Positions 1 to 8,561 of a stretch of DNA of 64,000 nucleotides are shown piece by piece. The notes under the pieces are model-generated. The model ran no database searches, was not told the DNA's origin, and saw nothing but the letters and a program-made list of their open reading frames with translations. The DNA is taken from the NCBI RefSeq assembly GCF_013282575.1, contig NZ_JAAAYE010000015.1:51951-115950 (forward strand), given 5' to 3'. The DNA comes from Paraburkholderia sp. NMBU_R16. GTDB lineage: Bacteria > Pseudomonadota > Gammaproteobacteria > Burkholderiales > Burkholderiaceae. Position 1 is the first letter of the stretch. Each line of letters begins with the position of its first letter. Made by a program: the position numbers and the translations under genes.

Positions 1-2222
1 TGGAGTTTCTGATCGGCCGCACGTTTACGAACGCGCTGCTTGCCCTCGGTATTTACGACCAGATGAACGAAGCGCTTGCGAGCCTCGGTGTGGATATGTC
101 CGCGGTGACCGAACTCGAGCCGGACGCCGCGCTCGGCAACGGCGGTCTCGGACGGCTCGCGGCGTGCTTCCTCGATTCGATGGCTACGCTTGCGATCCCG
201 GGCTTCGGCTACGGCATCCGTTACGACTACGGCATGTTTCGTCAGCAGATCGTCGACGGCGAACAAGTCGAGACGCCCGACTATTGGCTGCGCGCCGGCA
301 ACCCTTGGGAGTTTCAGCGCCCCGAAGTGCAATACATCGTCCATTTCGGCGGACGCACGATTCAGCACGGGGACCGCGTCGAGTGGGTGGAGACCGAGCA
401 CGTCAACGCCATGGCTTACGACACCGTGATCCCGGGCTTTGGCACGAGTGCGACGAATACCTTGCGGCTTTGGTCTGCGCGCGCGACGGAAGAACTCGAT
501 CTGTCGGCGTTCAACCAGGGCGACTATCGTCGCGCGGTCGAGGCAAAGGAGTATTCCGAAAACGTCTCGCGGTTGCTCTACCCCGACGATTCGACACCAG
601 CCGGGCGCGAGCTGCGATTGCGGCAGGAGTACTTCTTCGTTTCGGCGACGATGCAGGATCTCATTCGCCGCTATCAGCGCACGCATAGCACTTTCGGCCG
701 GTTCGCGGAGAAAGTCGCGATTCATCTGAACGACACGCATCCGGTGCTGGCCATTCCCGAACTGATGCGACTGCTCGTCGACGTCCACCAGGTACAGTGG
801 GATCGTGCGTGGAAAATAGTGCAGCAGGTATTCTCTTACACCAACCATACGCTGATGCCGGAAGCACTGGAGACGTGGGACGTCGATATGCTCGCGCGGC
901 TTTTGCCGCGACATCTCGAGATCATCTTCGAGATCAACGCGAACTTCCTCAAAGAGGCAAGCGAGCATTTCGGACATGACGTCGATCTGATCCGGCGTAT
1001 TTCTCTTGTCGACGAGTACGGGCAACGCCGCGTGCGTATGGCGCATCTCGCGATCGTCGCAAGCCAGAAGGTGAACGGGGTTTCGAAGCTTCACTCGCAA
1101 TTGATGGAGCGCGAGTTCTTCAACGATTTCGCGCGCATGTTTCCCGAACGCTTCACCAATGTCACGAACGGCATCACGCCGCGCCGGTGGCTCGCGCAGG
1201 CGAGCCGGCCGCTTTCCTCGCTCATCGATTCGCGCATCGGAACGAACTGGCGCAAGGATCTTTTCGAATTATCGAAGCTTCGCGAATTCAAGGAAGATGC
1301 GGAATTCGTTGCCGCATTCCGGGCCGCGAAACGCCGCAACAAGATTCGTCTCGCTCAGCGTCTTTTGCACGATACGGGCGTCGCGGTTCACCCGGATGCG
1401 CTCTTCGATATGCAGGTCAAGAGAATCCACGAATACAAGCGGCAATTGCTGAACGTGCTGCATGTCATCGTTCGCTACAACCAGATTCGCGCGCATCCAG
1501 ATGAAGACTGGGTGCCGCGCGTCGCCATTTTTGCGGGCAAGGCCGCTTCCGCCTACAAGATGGCGAAAACGATCATTCGCCTGATTGGCGATGTTGCACA
1601 GACGATCAACGGAGACCCGGTCGTCGGCGACCGCCTGAAAGTCGTCTTCGTGCCCAATTACGGCGTGAGTTTGGCCGAGACTATGATTCCCGCAGCCGAC
1701 CTCTCCGAACAGATATCGATGGCGGGCACCGAAGCGTCCGGTACCGGGAACATGAAGCTCGCATTGAACGGCGCGTTGACGATCGGAACGATGGACGGTG
1801 CCAACATCGAAATCTGCGATGCAGTCGGACACGAGAATATGTTCATCTTTGGATTGAACGCGAGCGACGTCGGCGAGTTGCGAGCCAGCGGTTATCGGCC
1901 GCGGCAGATCTACGAGGAGAACGAAGCGTTACGCGTCGCGCTCGATCAGATCCGTACCGGACACTTTTCCAACGGCGACTCCCACCGCTTTTCTGACATC
2001 TTTCATACGCTTGTCGACTGGGGCGATCACTACATGGTGTTGGCCGATTTCGCTGCGTTTGCGCGAGCGCAGGAGGCGGTGGACGCCCGTTTTCGCAATC
2101 CGCGCGCATGGACGGCGAGCGCGATCGAGAATGTGGCGGGCATGGGGCAGTTTTCGTCGGACCGGACGATTGCCGAATACGCGCGCGATATCTGGCGCGT
2201 GAAGCCGCTTCAGACGGGCTGA
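1..2222 (+). CDS. glgP: Glycogen/alpha-glucan phosphorylase, 5'-truncated by window edge
   Basis: This cytoplasmic enzyme releases glucose-1-phosphate from glycogen or maltodextrin using inorganic phosphate and pyridoxal phosphate (PLP). The frame is open from base 3 and already reads a phosphorylase N-terminal motif ([13 protein letters not shown]), so the true start lies upstream; about 739 residues are visible against roughly 815 for the family. Visible landmarks are the catalytic-domain block [12 protein letters not shown] and the PLP-binding block [18 protein letters not shown], whose Lys in GNMK is the expected PLP lysine. The ATG at 63 is an internal Met, not the start. The end overlaps the end of the convergent DUF6232 gene by 13 bases. 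Identification is secure; the preferred glucan cannot be told from sequence. Confidence 0.96.
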   Translation, partial: EFLIGRTFTNALLALGIYDQMNEALASLGVDMSAVTELEPDAALGNGGLGRLAACFLDSMATLAIPGFGYGIRYDYGMFRQQIVDGEQVETPDYWLRAGNPWEFQRPEVQYIVHFGGRTIQHGDRVEWVETEHVNAMAYDTVIPGFGTSATNTLRLWSARATEELDLSAFNQGDYRRAVEAKEYSENVSRLLYPDDSTPAGRELRLRQEYFFVSATMQDLIRRYQRTHSTFGRFAEKVAIHLNDTHPVLAIPELMRLLVDVHQVQWDRAWKIVQQVFSYTNHTLMPEALETWDVDMLARLLPRHLEIIFEINANFLKEASEHFGHDVDLIRRISLVDEYGQRRVRMAHLAIVASQKVNGVSKLHSQLMEREFFNDFARMFPERFTNVTNGITPRRWLAQASRPLSSLIDSRIGTNWRKDLFELSKLREFKEDAEFVAAFRAAKRRNKIRLAQRLLHDTGVAVHPDALFDMQVKRIHEYKRQLLNVLHVIVRYNQIRAHPDEDWVPRVAIFAGKAASAYKMAKTIIRLIGDVAQTINGDPVVGDRLKVVFVPNYGVSLAETMIPAADLSEQISMAGTEASGTGNMKLALNGALTIGTMDGANIEICDAVGHENMFIFGLNASDVGELRASGYRPRQIYEENEALRVALDQIRTGHFSNGDSHRFSDIFHTLVDWGDHYMVLADFAAFARAQEAVDARFRNPRAWTASAIENVAGMGQFSSDRTIAEYARDIWRVKPLQTG

Positions 2223-2596
2223 GCGGCACGGCCGAGTGCGTCGCGCAAAACGCGTTCGACGTGCTCGGCGAAGGCGCGGTCGGGGCTCGTCAGCGCTTCG
2301 CGCTCGCCGTTCGCCGTTGTGACGATCAGCCGGTGCGTGACATCCTGCGTGTACCAGGCAAGTACCCCGACGACGACGAGCATCACGCCGACGACGAGTG
2401 CGGCGCTGCTGCCATAGATGCCGCCCGCTATGGCTGCGGCGGCGCCGAGGACCGAGATGCCAATCGGCACGACTTTGTTCTTGTGCACAGTCACGACGCG
2501 CACATCGCGAATCTCGCGCAGCGGAAACGTCTGGCCGCCCGCACTGAGTCCGCCGCGTGTGATCGTCACGCCGCGTTCGTTGAAAGTGTTTTCCAT
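2210..2596 (-). CDS. DUF6232 family membrane protein
   Basis: This is a 128-residue protein. A soluble N-terminal segment of about 45 residues contains the pattern [15 protein letters not shown]. Two closely spaced hydrophobic segments follow (about residues 45-62 and 66-82), then a short soluble C-terminal part. This matches DUF6232, small two-helix inner membrane proteins of unknown function in which the N-terminal part resembles a small beta domain. It ends 13 bases inside the end of glgP on the other strand. The next gene upstream on the same strand ends at 2606, 10 bases from this start, so the two may be cotranscribed. No function should be inferred beyond membrane location. Confidence 0.75.
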   Translation of the reverse strand: MENTFNERGVTITRGGLSAGGQTFPLREIRDVRVVTVHKNKVVPIGISVLGAAAAIAGGIYGSSAALVVGVMLVVVGVLAWYTQDVTHRLIVTTANGEREALTSPDRAFAEHVERVLRDALGRAAQPV

Positions 2597-2605
2597 TGAG
2601 GACGC

Positions 2606-2860
2606 TTAGCGCTGTTCGTCGAAATAGACCCGGCCCGGTACGTGCGATGCGACGCACTGCGCGATCTCGCTGTCGGTCAACTCCGCTGGGACCACGCAAC
2701 GATAGGACGGCGCGTCTTTGGCCATGCTCCATTCGACGAGCCGGTAGGTCCTGCCCCACGGGCGCTGCACGGGCAACGAGACGCGGCAGCTTTGAACGGG
2801 CAGCGCGTGCTTGCGCTTGAGCATGGTTCGTAGATGCTTGAACACCGAATCTTCAGTCAT
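2606..2860 (-). CDS. Hypothetical 84-residue protein
   Basis: I do not recognise this family. The start is the ATG at 2860, because a purine-rich GGAAGGAAA lies just upstream; a further in-frame ATG at 2902 would add 14 residues without a good ribosome site. The protein is basic in its N-terminal third (KHLRTMLKRKHALP) and has three Cys residues. It has no signal peptide or membrane segment, so it is probably cytoplasmic. It stops 9 bases before the DUF6232 gene on the same strand, suggesting a two-gene unit. Two hairpins with T-runs lie upstream of it on the same strand. Confidence 0.6.
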   Translation of the reverse strand: MTEDSVFKHLRTMLKRKHALPVQSCRVSLPVQRPWGRTYRLVEWSMAKDAPSYRCVVPAELTDSEIAQCVASHVPGRVYFDEQR

Positions 2861-2911
2861 TGCCGTTTCCTTCCCAGGGTCGCAGGGATTTGCGCACCGC
2901 ATGAAGAAGAC

Positions 2912-2939
2912 AAAAAGATGCCGCCGATGTTCCGGCGGC
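2912..2939 (-). terminator. Rho-independent terminator-like hairpin
   Basis: A perfect 6-bp stem, GCCGCC (2920-2925) with GGCGGC (2934-2939), is followed on the minus strand by ATC and a run of five T (2912-2916). It lies upstream of the minus-strand gene at 2606-2860, so it cannot serve that gene. The stem is short and the call is moderate. Confidence 0.45.
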
Positions 2940-2992
2940 TCAACAGGGGTGGTATGGGGGCCATGTTGTCAGCCGAGAATTAAGCCAGACTT

Positions 2993-3029
2993 AAAAAGCG
3001 GGGCATCTCCGCATGTGTCACGATGCCCC
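2993..3029 (-). terminator. Rho-independent terminator-like hairpin
   Basis: A perfect 8-bp stem, GGGGCATC (3000-3007) with GATGCCCC (3022-3029), has a 14-base loop. On the minus strand it is followed at once by GCTTTTTAA (T-run at 2993-2997). No annotated minus-strand gene lies directly in front of it; the nearest plus-strand gene starts at 3354. It may end an unrecognised short transcript. Confidence 0.55.
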
Positions 3030-3353
3030 ATCGAGGGCTGGAAATACGGGTAGGGCTATGAAATATAAGAGTTTTCTGGTGTCGCTGCGTACGGGCGCGT
3101 AACGTCGTGTCACACTTTCAATGGTGACTGGAAGCTGCGCATTCCTATCCGACTTTGCTCGCCGATCTCGACGTAATTGTTTTCGAAAGTGCGTCCTTGA
3201 ACTGACGTCCGGGCCGGTACGTTAGCGGACCGACTGCATCCGGCTGATCGCTCACCATGAACTGGCGTTTCGAATTCCGTCGAGATGTCAGGCATGGGCC
3301 CGCGTACGTCGTGCAGGACCGGACGCCGCTGCGGCAACCCGAGGGAGAGGGTC

Positions 3354-3572
3354 ATGAGAAAGCTACATTTCGCCGCAGTCGAGATGGCAATGGCAACTAT
3401 GGCGATTGTCTTGCTGGTGGGTTGCGGCGACATGTCTCGCCGCGGAACGGACACGGTGATCGGTGCGGGTGTCGGCGGCGTTGCCGGCGCAGTCCTGACC
3501 GGCGGCAGTGCCCTGGGCACGGTTGGCGGCGCGGCCGTCGGCGGGGTTGTCGGCAATCAGGTTGGGAAATAG
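3354..3572 (+). CDS. OsmB-like glycine-zipper lipoprotein
   Basis: This is a 72-residue predicted outer or inner membrane lipoprotein. The start is the ATG at 3354, preceded by GAGGGAGAGG; upstream in-frame codons have no ribosome site. The N-terminus is a signal sequence ending in the lipobox LVGC (mature Cys after IVLLVG). After a short polar stretch, the rest is a glycine-zipper with small residues every four positions (GAGVGGVAGAVLTGG ... GGAAVGGVVGNQVG). This architecture matches OsmB-type osmotically inducible lipoproteins. It is the first of four small plus-strand genes with envelope or stress themes. A structural or stress role is inferred from the family, not shown. Confidence 0.75.
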   Translation: MRKLHFAAVEMAMATMAIVLLVGCGDMSRRGTDTVIGAGVGGVAGAVLTGGSALGTVGGAAVGGVVGNQVGK

Positions 3573-3621
3573 TGCTGCCGTATCGCGATATGACCCGCCG
3601 ACTGGATTGAGGAGAGATGAC

Positions 3622-3780
3622 ATGTCACTGGGATTCCTTCTATTGATCGTTGTCGCACTGCTGCTGGTCGGTGCGGTTCCGACATGGCGCTATAGCAGCG
3701 GCTGGGGTTATGGTCCAAGCGGCGTGCTGGGCTTAGTACTGGTCGTGGTGCTCGTCTTGATCGTGCTGGGCAGACTGTGA
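3622..3780 (+). CDS. DUF3309 small membrane protein
   Basis: This is a 52-residue protein starting MSLGFLLLIVVALLLVGAVP. It has two hydrophobic helices separated by a WRYSSGWGYGPSG turn and ends IVLGRL. This is the usual layout of DUF3309 proteins, tiny inner membrane proteins common in proteobacteria and often beside stress genes. The ATG at 3622 follows GGAGAGATGAC. It begins 50 bases after the OsmB-like gene, so cotranscription is likely. Function is unknown. The gene is too short for many gene callers but its family pattern is clear. Confidence 0.72.
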   Translation: MSLGFLLLIVVALLLVGAVPTWRYSSGWGYGPSGVLGLVLVVVLVLIVLGRL

Positions 3781-3935
3781 TGCGGTACGGCACCGTACCG
3801 ACTTCTTAACCGGTCGCGCGCATCGTTGTAGCTCGGTGACCCCGATGCTCAATACCGTGGATATCGAGCGTGATACTCGATCACTGCGCGGTCGACCTGC
3901 ATTGACATGCAGTGAAATGAACTCAGGAGAAAACC

Positions 3936-4406
3936 ATGACGACACCAGACCCGATCCACCGCCCATCGACCAGCGATACCGGTGCCACCATTGTGGGCAG
4001 CGGGGCCGGCGAGGGGCCGGGCCCGAACGTAATGGAGGCCGATACGCTGAAGGGCAATAAGCTCTTCACGTCTGACCGGGTGGACATAGGGAAGATTTCC
4101 GAAATCATGCTGGATGTACGCAGCGGCCGCATTGCCTATGCTGTGCTGTCGAGCGGGGGCTTTCTCGGCATCGGTGGCAAACTTTACGCCATTCCATGGA
4201 GTGCGTTGACTCTTGATACAGACGAGAAATGCTTCAGGCTGAACGTTACCGCGGACCACATCAAGAACGCACCTGCATTCGATAAGGACCACTGGCCCTC
4301 GATGGCCGACGAGCAGTGGGGTTCGTCGCTTCACCAGTTCTACAATCGGCAGCCGTACTGGTTAGGTCCGCGGGACGTTGTGCCCAATCGTCCGCTGGAA
4401 CACTGA
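3936..4406 (+). CDS. PRC-barrel domain protein
   Basis: This is a 156-residue soluble protein. Residues 1-33 are polar and probably disordered. Residues about 34-105 form a PRC-barrel: ADTLKGNKLFTSD, VDIGKISEIMLDVRSGRIAY, then GGKLYAIPWSAL. PRC-barrels occur in photosynthetic reaction-centre H subunits, RimM and many small stress proteins, and act as protein- or RNA-binding beta barrels. The C-terminal segment is rich in Trp and Tyr (DKDHWPSMADEQW). The start at ATG 3936 is supported by ACTCAGGAGAAAACC just upstream. It lies between the DUF3309 and CsbD genes on the same strand. Partner and substrate are unknown. Confidence 0.85.
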   Translation: MTTPDPIHRPSTSDTGATIVGSGAGEGPGPNVMEADTLKGNKLFTSDRVDIGKISEIMLDVRSGRIAYAVLSSGGFLGIGGKLYAIPWSALTLDTDEKCFRLNVTADHIKNAPAFDKDHWPSMADEQWGSSLHQFYNRQPYWLGPRDVVPNRPLEH

Positions 4407-4547
4407 CGCACCCGCGCCGACCAAGCGGGAAGCGATAAACGGCCGGCGATTTTCGTCGAAGGCGGATCCACCGGTTGCACTTCGTCGAATGGGACGACAA
4501 CCGATATCGGCAACATCCGCAATACATTTGCGCGTTGGAGACCAACC

Positions 4548-4721
4548 ATGAACAAAGATCAAGTCAAGGGAACGGCAGAGAAGGTCAAAGGCAAGGTGAA
4601 TGAAGCCATTGGCCGGACGACAGGCAACGCAAAACAGGAAATCAAGGGAGAGGTGCAGCAAGTGGCCGGCCAGGCGCGAAAGAATCTTGGCGACCTCAAG
4701 GAGGCTGTCAAAAAGGCCTGA
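4548..4721 (+). CDS. CsbD family stress protein
   Basis: This is a 57-residue, very hydrophilic protein starting MNKDQVKGTAEKVKGKVNEA and ending LKEAVKKA. The repeated pattern of K, G, E, A and Q, with VKG and GEVQQVAGQARKNLGD motifs, is diagnostic of the CsbD family. These are general-stress proteins with little fixed structure, known from Bacillus (SigB regulon) and E. coli YjbJ. The ATG at 4548 ends the string ACCAACC-ATG, and GTTGGAG lies about 10 bases upstream. It is the last of the four small stress genes. Its biochemical role is not known in any organism. Confidence 0.85.
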   Translation: MNKDQVKGTAEKVKGKVNEAIGRTTGNAKQEIKGEVQQVAGQARKNLGDLKEAVKKA

Positions 4722-4729
4722 TCACTCAC

Positions 4730-4796
4730 GCGATGGCTGGCGGACGATCACGCAGTAAAACAAACCGCAAACAATCCAACTCGCGACAGCCATCGC
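4730..4796. repeat. Perfect 10-bp inverted repeat after csbD-like gene
   Basis: GCGATGGCTG (4730-4739) pairs with CAGCCATCGC (4787-4796) across 47 bases. There is no T-run after it, so it is not a standard terminator. It starts 9 bases past the CsbD stop codon and could form the 3' end of that mRNA or be a regulatory site for the operon that begins at 5002. Confidence 0.35.
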
Positions 4797-5001
4797 TATC
4801 GAGTACTAGCGCCCTACGCCGAAATGCGCTTTCCGCCATATGCCCTGTAAGGGCATCGCAAAACAATTCAATGCACCGCATAAACTTTTTTTGTTTGCCA
4901 GGCCGCGCGACCTGAACGATAGTATATGGAAAGGGAAATAGCATTAAATAAGAATCACGGAAGATGCTGACCCGGTCAATAATCTAAAAGAAATCCTACT
5001 T

Positions 5002-6159
5002 ATGCATTCAAATTTGCCGCTTGGTAGCGTCAGATCAAGGCTTCCTCATGTCAAGGGTTCGATATTTTCCGCGTTGAGTCGCGTTGCGAAACAATACGAC
5101 GCTATCAACCTTTCCCAAGGATTTCCCGATTTCGCCCCCGATCCGAGGTTGCTCGAATCATTATCGATCGCCACCAAAGGCGGACATAATCAATACGGCA
5201 TGCCAGAAGGCTCGGAGGCGCTGCGCCGCTCAATTGGGCACATGTACGAGGATCTTTATTCGCTGCGGATTTCACCCGACGCGGAGATGACTATTACTGC
5301 CGGCGCGACACAGGCTATTTCCGCGGCTGTGAGTGGCCTCGTTCATCCCGGTGAGGAAGTGATCTTTCTGGCGCCTGCGTTCGAATCGTATGCGCCGAGT
5401 ATTCTGATGGCCGGCGCAACTCCCGTCTGCGTGGACTTGCCCGCGCCTCGTTTCGAAATCGACTGGGACGAAGTGGAAAGGCACGTCTCTCCACGCACCC
5501 GGATGATTATCGTGAATAGCCCACACAACCCGTCCGGTCGGTGCTGGAATTCGAACGATGTCGATCGCTTGGCAACGCTCGTGCAGCGGCACGACTTGCT
5601 GGTGCTTAGCGATGAGGTCTACCACAACATGGTGTTCGATGGGCCTCATATCACCGCGCTCTCAGAGCCGCGGCTACGCGAGCGAACGATCGTGGTGGGC
5701 TCGTTGGGCAAAACGATGCACGTGACGGGATGGCGCATCGGGTACGCCGCTGCTGCCGCACCGCTCACGGCCGAATTGCGCAAGATTCTCCAATTCACTA
5801 CTTATGCTGCCCCGACTCCCTTGCAGCAGGCGATGGCCGATGTCCTCGATGCTTCCACTTATTTGAGCCTTCCTGCGTTGTTTCGCGGAAAACGCGACCG
5901 TTTCCTCGCGGGTTTGCGGGGCTCGCGCTTCGAATTCGCGCCGACGAGCGGCGGATATTTCCAATTACTTGACTATTCGGCTATTTCCACGGTGCCGGAT
6001 ACTCAATTCGCAGATCTGCTGATCAGCGAGCACGGGGTGGCCGGCCTGCCGGTTTCCGGGTTCGGTGCTCAGTACGCGAATTCACGTTTGTTGCGTTTTT
6101 GCTTTGCAAAATCCGACGAGACGATCGACAAGGCTACCCACCTTCTCCGTGCTTTGTAG
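5002..6159 (+). CDS. Class I/II PLP aminotransferase (methionine aminotransferase YbdL-like)
   Basis: This 385-residue cytoplasmic enzyme transfers the amino group of an amino acid to a keto acid. Fold-type I landmarks are NQYGMPEGSEALR (about 63-75), the NSPHNPSGR block with Asn176, SDEVYHNMVFD with Asp204 that contacts the pyridoxal ring, and SLGKTMHVTGWRIGY with Lys237 as the PLP lysine. Length and the SQGFPDF N-terminus resemble the methionine/glutamine aminotransferases YbdL and KAT. The substrate here is not known. The start at ATG 5002 gives the usual N-terminus. It is the first of four close plus-strand genes with DUF2848, cupin and MFS proteins, so it probably serves a small dedicated pathway rather than general metabolism. 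The region is visibly more A/T-rich than its neighbours. Confidence 0.88.
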   Translation: MHSNLPLGSVRSRLPHVKGSIFSALSRVAKQYDAINLSQGFPDFAPDPRLLESLSIATKGGHNQYGMPEGSEALRRSIGHMYEDLYSLRISPDAEMTITAGATQAISAAVSGLVHPGEEVIFLAPAFESYAPSILMAGATPVCVDLPAPRFEIDWDEVERHVSPRTRMIIVNSPHNPSGRCWNSNDVDRLATLVQRHDLLVLSDEVYHNMVFDGPHITALSEPRLRERTIVVGSLGKTMHVTGWRIGYAAAAAPLTAELRKILQFTTYAAPTPLQQAMADVLDASTYLSLPALFRGKRDRFLAGLRGSRFEFAPTSGGYFQLLDYSAISTVPDTQFADLLISEHGVAGLPVSGFGAQYANSRLLRFCFAKSDETIDKATHLLRAL

Positions 6160-6167
6160 GGCAAACC

Positions 6168-6833
6168 ATGAAAACCATTCAATTCGATGTTCTGGGCAAA
6201 GAACCGCGATCAGTGCAACTGGCTGCGAGCAAACTCACCATCGCCGGATGGACGGGGCGTAATTCAGCGCAGGTGCTGCATCACATCAAGGAGTTGGCCG
6301 ATCTCGGCGTGACTCCGCCGAAGCGCATCCCGACTTTCTATCGGCTCTCCCATGCGCTACTTACGACAGACGCCGTCATTGAAACTGTCGGCGCCAGTTC
6401 GAGCGGGGAGGCGGAATATTGCCTATTTACGCTGGATGGCGAAATGTACGTTGCGGTTGGCTCCGACCACACCGATCGTGCTCTCGAGGCGCATGAAGTC
6501 ACGCTCTCGAAGCAGGTTTGCGCTAAGCCGATCAGCCGCGATTGTTGGCGGCTTTCGGATGTCGAGCAGCACTGGGATAGCCTGATGTTGCGCAGTTATA
6601 TCGAGGAGAACGGCGCAGAAACGGTCTATCAGGAAAGCCCGGTATCGGAGCTATTGCATCCACGCGAGCTGATTTCGAAGCTGGAGGCGCCGCTACGCGA
6701 CGGCGAGGTGCTATTCGGGGGCACGGTGCCGGTCAAGGGAGGCATACGTGCCGCGCATGCTATCCGCGTCGAATTACATGATCCCGTGTTGGATCGGACG
6801 CTCGTTTGCCAATATCGAACAGAAACGCTTTGA
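6168..6833 (+). CDS. DUF2848 family protein
   Basis: This is a 221-residue soluble protein starting MKTIQFDVLGKEPRSVQLA, eight bases after the aminotransferase stop. Family features are GWTGRNSAQVLHHIKELADLGV, PKRIPTFYRLS, GSDHTDRALE, and the late block LFGGTVPVKGGIRAAHAIRVELHDPVLDR. DUF2848 members are distantly related in fold to fumarylacetoacetate hydrolases (FAH); the HTDR and the GxVP-type loop fit that, so a hydrolase or decarboxylase role on a small keto acid is a reasonable inference. No activity is established. Tight spacing makes translation coupled with the aminotransferase, which could supply the keto acid. Confidence 0.78.
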   Translation: MKTIQFDVLGKEPRSVQLAASKLTIAGWTGRNSAQVLHHIKELADLGVTPPKRIPTFYRLSHALLTTDAVIETVGASSSGEAEYCLFTLDGEMYVAVGSDHTDRALEAHEVTLSKQVCAKPISRDCWRLSDVEQHWDSLMLRSYIEENGAETVYQESPVSELLHPRELISKLEAPLRDGEVLFGGTVPVKGGIRAAHAIRVELHDPVLDRTLVCQYRTETL

Positions 6834-6856
6834 CCGAAGAAAAGGAGGATATCGAA

Positions 6857-7246
6857 ATGACAAAGCCGCACCTCGAGTTTGTTGCGCTGGACTTGAACGA
6901 GGGCTGGAGCGTGCCGCCTGGCTACCCGGAAGGAATCGAGGAAAAGGTACTTTGCGGGTCGCTCGCGGCCGAGGCGCGCACGGGAAGCAGGACACGTTTG
7001 TTGCGGTTTGCTCCTGGCGTCTATACCACTTCGCCCTTCGTCCATGATCACTGGGAAGAGGTCTATCTCCTGCAAGGCGATCTGATCGTGGGCAACGATG
7101 CAAACGGCAACGGTGGGACCGCATTTCAGCCGCACACGTATGCTTGCCGGCCGCCGGGTGCGTTCCACGGTCCTTTCAAGTCGGAGAGTGGATGTATGTT
7201 GCTGGAAATTCACTACTACGCGAACGACGATATCACGTCGATGTAA
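6857..7246 (+). CDS. Cupin domain protein
   Basis: This is a 129-residue protein with a single small beta-barrel cupin. The start at ATG 6857 has a strong AAAGGAGG ribosome site. The metal motif is SPFVHDHWEEVYLLQGDLIVG (in pieces, H-x-H...E) and the second motif is ACRPPGAFHGPFKSESG, with a His in AFHG. This resembles anti-sigma ChrR-type and acetylacetone-dioxygenase-type cupins, which bind Zn or Fe. A role as a dioxygenase, isomerase or lyase in the same pathway as the aminotransferase and DUF2848 protein is possible but unproven. It lies 23 bases after the DUF2848 stop and 16 before the MFS gene. Confidence 0.82.
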   Translation: MTKPHLEFVALDLNEGWSVPPGYPEGIEEKVLCGSLAAEARTGSRTRLLRFAPGVYTTSPFVHDHWEEVYLLQGDLIVGNDANGNGGTAFQPHTYACRPPGAFHGPFKSESGCMLLEIHYYANDDITSM

Positions 7247-7262
7247 GTGCCAAGTGTCCGAC

Positions 7263-8486
7263 ATGCAAACCAAGCGCGTATCTATGACGACGAATGATGG
7301 GAATAGCCCTGCCGGCTATCTGGACCGTTGGCGATTGCTCAACGCATGGGTGACGATGTACGTGGTGGGCGCGGATCTGTTCATCATGTCGCCGCTCCTG
7401 CCCAGTATGGCGAATGCGCTGCATGTGAACGTCGATAGTGCGGGTTGGCTCGTGAGCGGATTTTCCATCGCCTACGCGGTTGCCTCGCCGTTGATGGGAC
7501 GCATCAGCGATAGGTACGGTCGCCGCCGCACGATCTGCTGGGGGCTTTTGGCGTTTGCCGCTGCGAATCTCGGCACTGTCTGCGCCAGCAGTTTCACGTT
7601 GGCATTGCTGAGCCGGATATTCGCCGGCATCTCGGTGTCGGCGATCTCGCCTTCCATCTATGCGGCCGTGGGCGATGCTGCTCCAGAGGGCCGCCGAGCT
7701 CACTGGATCTCGATCGCGGTATCGGGATTGTTGACCGCGCTATGGACCAGCGCCCCGCTAGGTGCATTGCTGGCGCACGTCATGCCTTGGCGAGCGGTCT
7801 TTATTCTCTTGTCGGCAGCCGCGTTCGTTCTTGCATGGCCCAATTTGCGGCTATGGCCATCGTCGAAGTCTGCCGGCGGTCGCGCCTCGAGAATGCGCGT
7901 CCCGTTGCGCGCAGCCGTCTCGGCAGTCTCACCGATGGTCGCGTGGGGGGCTGCCTTGTACGGCTTGTACACGTACCTGGGCACAGGATTGACGTTGAAT
8001 ACGTCGCTGTCGGCCTCAGCGGTATCGCTGTGCTTCATTGGCTGGGGTGTCGGTGCCATTCTGGGTAATCACTTGGGCGGATGGGGCGCGGACAAGATCG
8101 GCATACATTTCACCGCGATAGCCAGCTTGTGCGGTATGGCATTGGCGATGTGGCTGCTTGGCCTGGGACTGAGCGGTGCAATGGGCGGAGGGGTACTTGC
8201 CGCAACGCTGTGCCTGCTTGCGCTCGTCTCCTACCCATTTCAACCGGCCCAACAGACTCGATTGGTTCAGTGGGGGCAATCGACTAAAGCGTCGTTACTC
8301 GCGTGGAACAGCAGCGCGCTGTACCTGGGTATGACGATCGGCTCCGCGTTTGACGGCTATGTCATGAAGCACTGGTCATTTAATGCATTGCCTTATGCCG
8401 GGATGGCCATCGCAGCCGCCGGCGCGGCGTTGTCCTTGATCGCGCAGAGCGCTTTCCGTTCGGACGCCGCAGTCAGCGCTGCCTGA
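7263..8486 (+). CDS. MFS transporter, 12 TM
   Basis: This is a 407-residue inner membrane transporter of the major facilitator superfamily, drug/metabolite proton antiporter type. The chosen start at ATG 7263 gives MQTKRVSMTTNDG; a second candidate is the ATG at 7284. The loop 2-3 signature reads GRISDRYGRRRT, and about twelve hydrophobic helices can be traced. Its position as the last gene of the aminotransferase-DUF2848-cupin operon suggests export or import of that pathway's substrate or product. The periplasmic and substrate-binding parts show no specific hallmark, so the cargo is unknown. No regulator gene accompanies the operon. Confidence 0.87.
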   Translation: MQTKRVSMTTNDGNSPAGYLDRWRLLNAWVTMYVVGADLFIMSPLLPSMANALHVNVDSAGWLVSGFSIAYAVASPLMGRISDRYGRRRTICWGLLAFAAANLGTVCASSFTLALLSRIFAGISVSAISPSIYAAVGDAAPEGRRAHWISIAVSGLLTALWTSAPLGALLAHVMPWRAVFILLSAAAFVLAWPNLRLWPSSKSAGGRASRMRVPLRAAVSAVSPMVAWGAALYGLYTYLGTGLTLNTSLSASAVSLCFIGWGVGAILGNHLGGWGADKIGIHFTAIASLCGMALAMWLLGLGLSGAMGGGVLAATLCLLALVSYPFQPAQQTRLVQWGQSTKASLLAWNSSALYLGMTIGSAFDGYVMKHWSFNALPYAGMAIAAAGAALSLIAQSAFRSDAAVSAA

Positions 8487-8561
8487 TTGAGCCTGCCTTC
8501 TCACTGACCGTCGCGGCCGCTACCTTTTCCACGAGATCATCGGCAACGCCACCTACGCACC

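Larger units (their letters stand above)
2861..3353. other. Intergenic region with two minus-strand terminator-like hairpins
   Basis: This gap of about 490 bases separates the minus-strand gene ending at 2606 from the plus-strand stress genes. I see no convincing protein gene; the short open frames lack ribosome sites. It holds two stem-loops followed by T-runs when read on the minus strand (listed separately), and an A/T-rich segment near 3061-3070 that could be a minus-strand -10 element. The promoter of the downstream plus-strand lipoprotein gene should also lie here, but I cannot place it with confidence. Confidence 0.5.

Noticed and set aside
4841..4855. Hairpin TGCCCT/AGGGCA upstream of the aminotransferase operon
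   Set aside because: The stem is short, there is no T-run and no gene it could terminate; probably chance.
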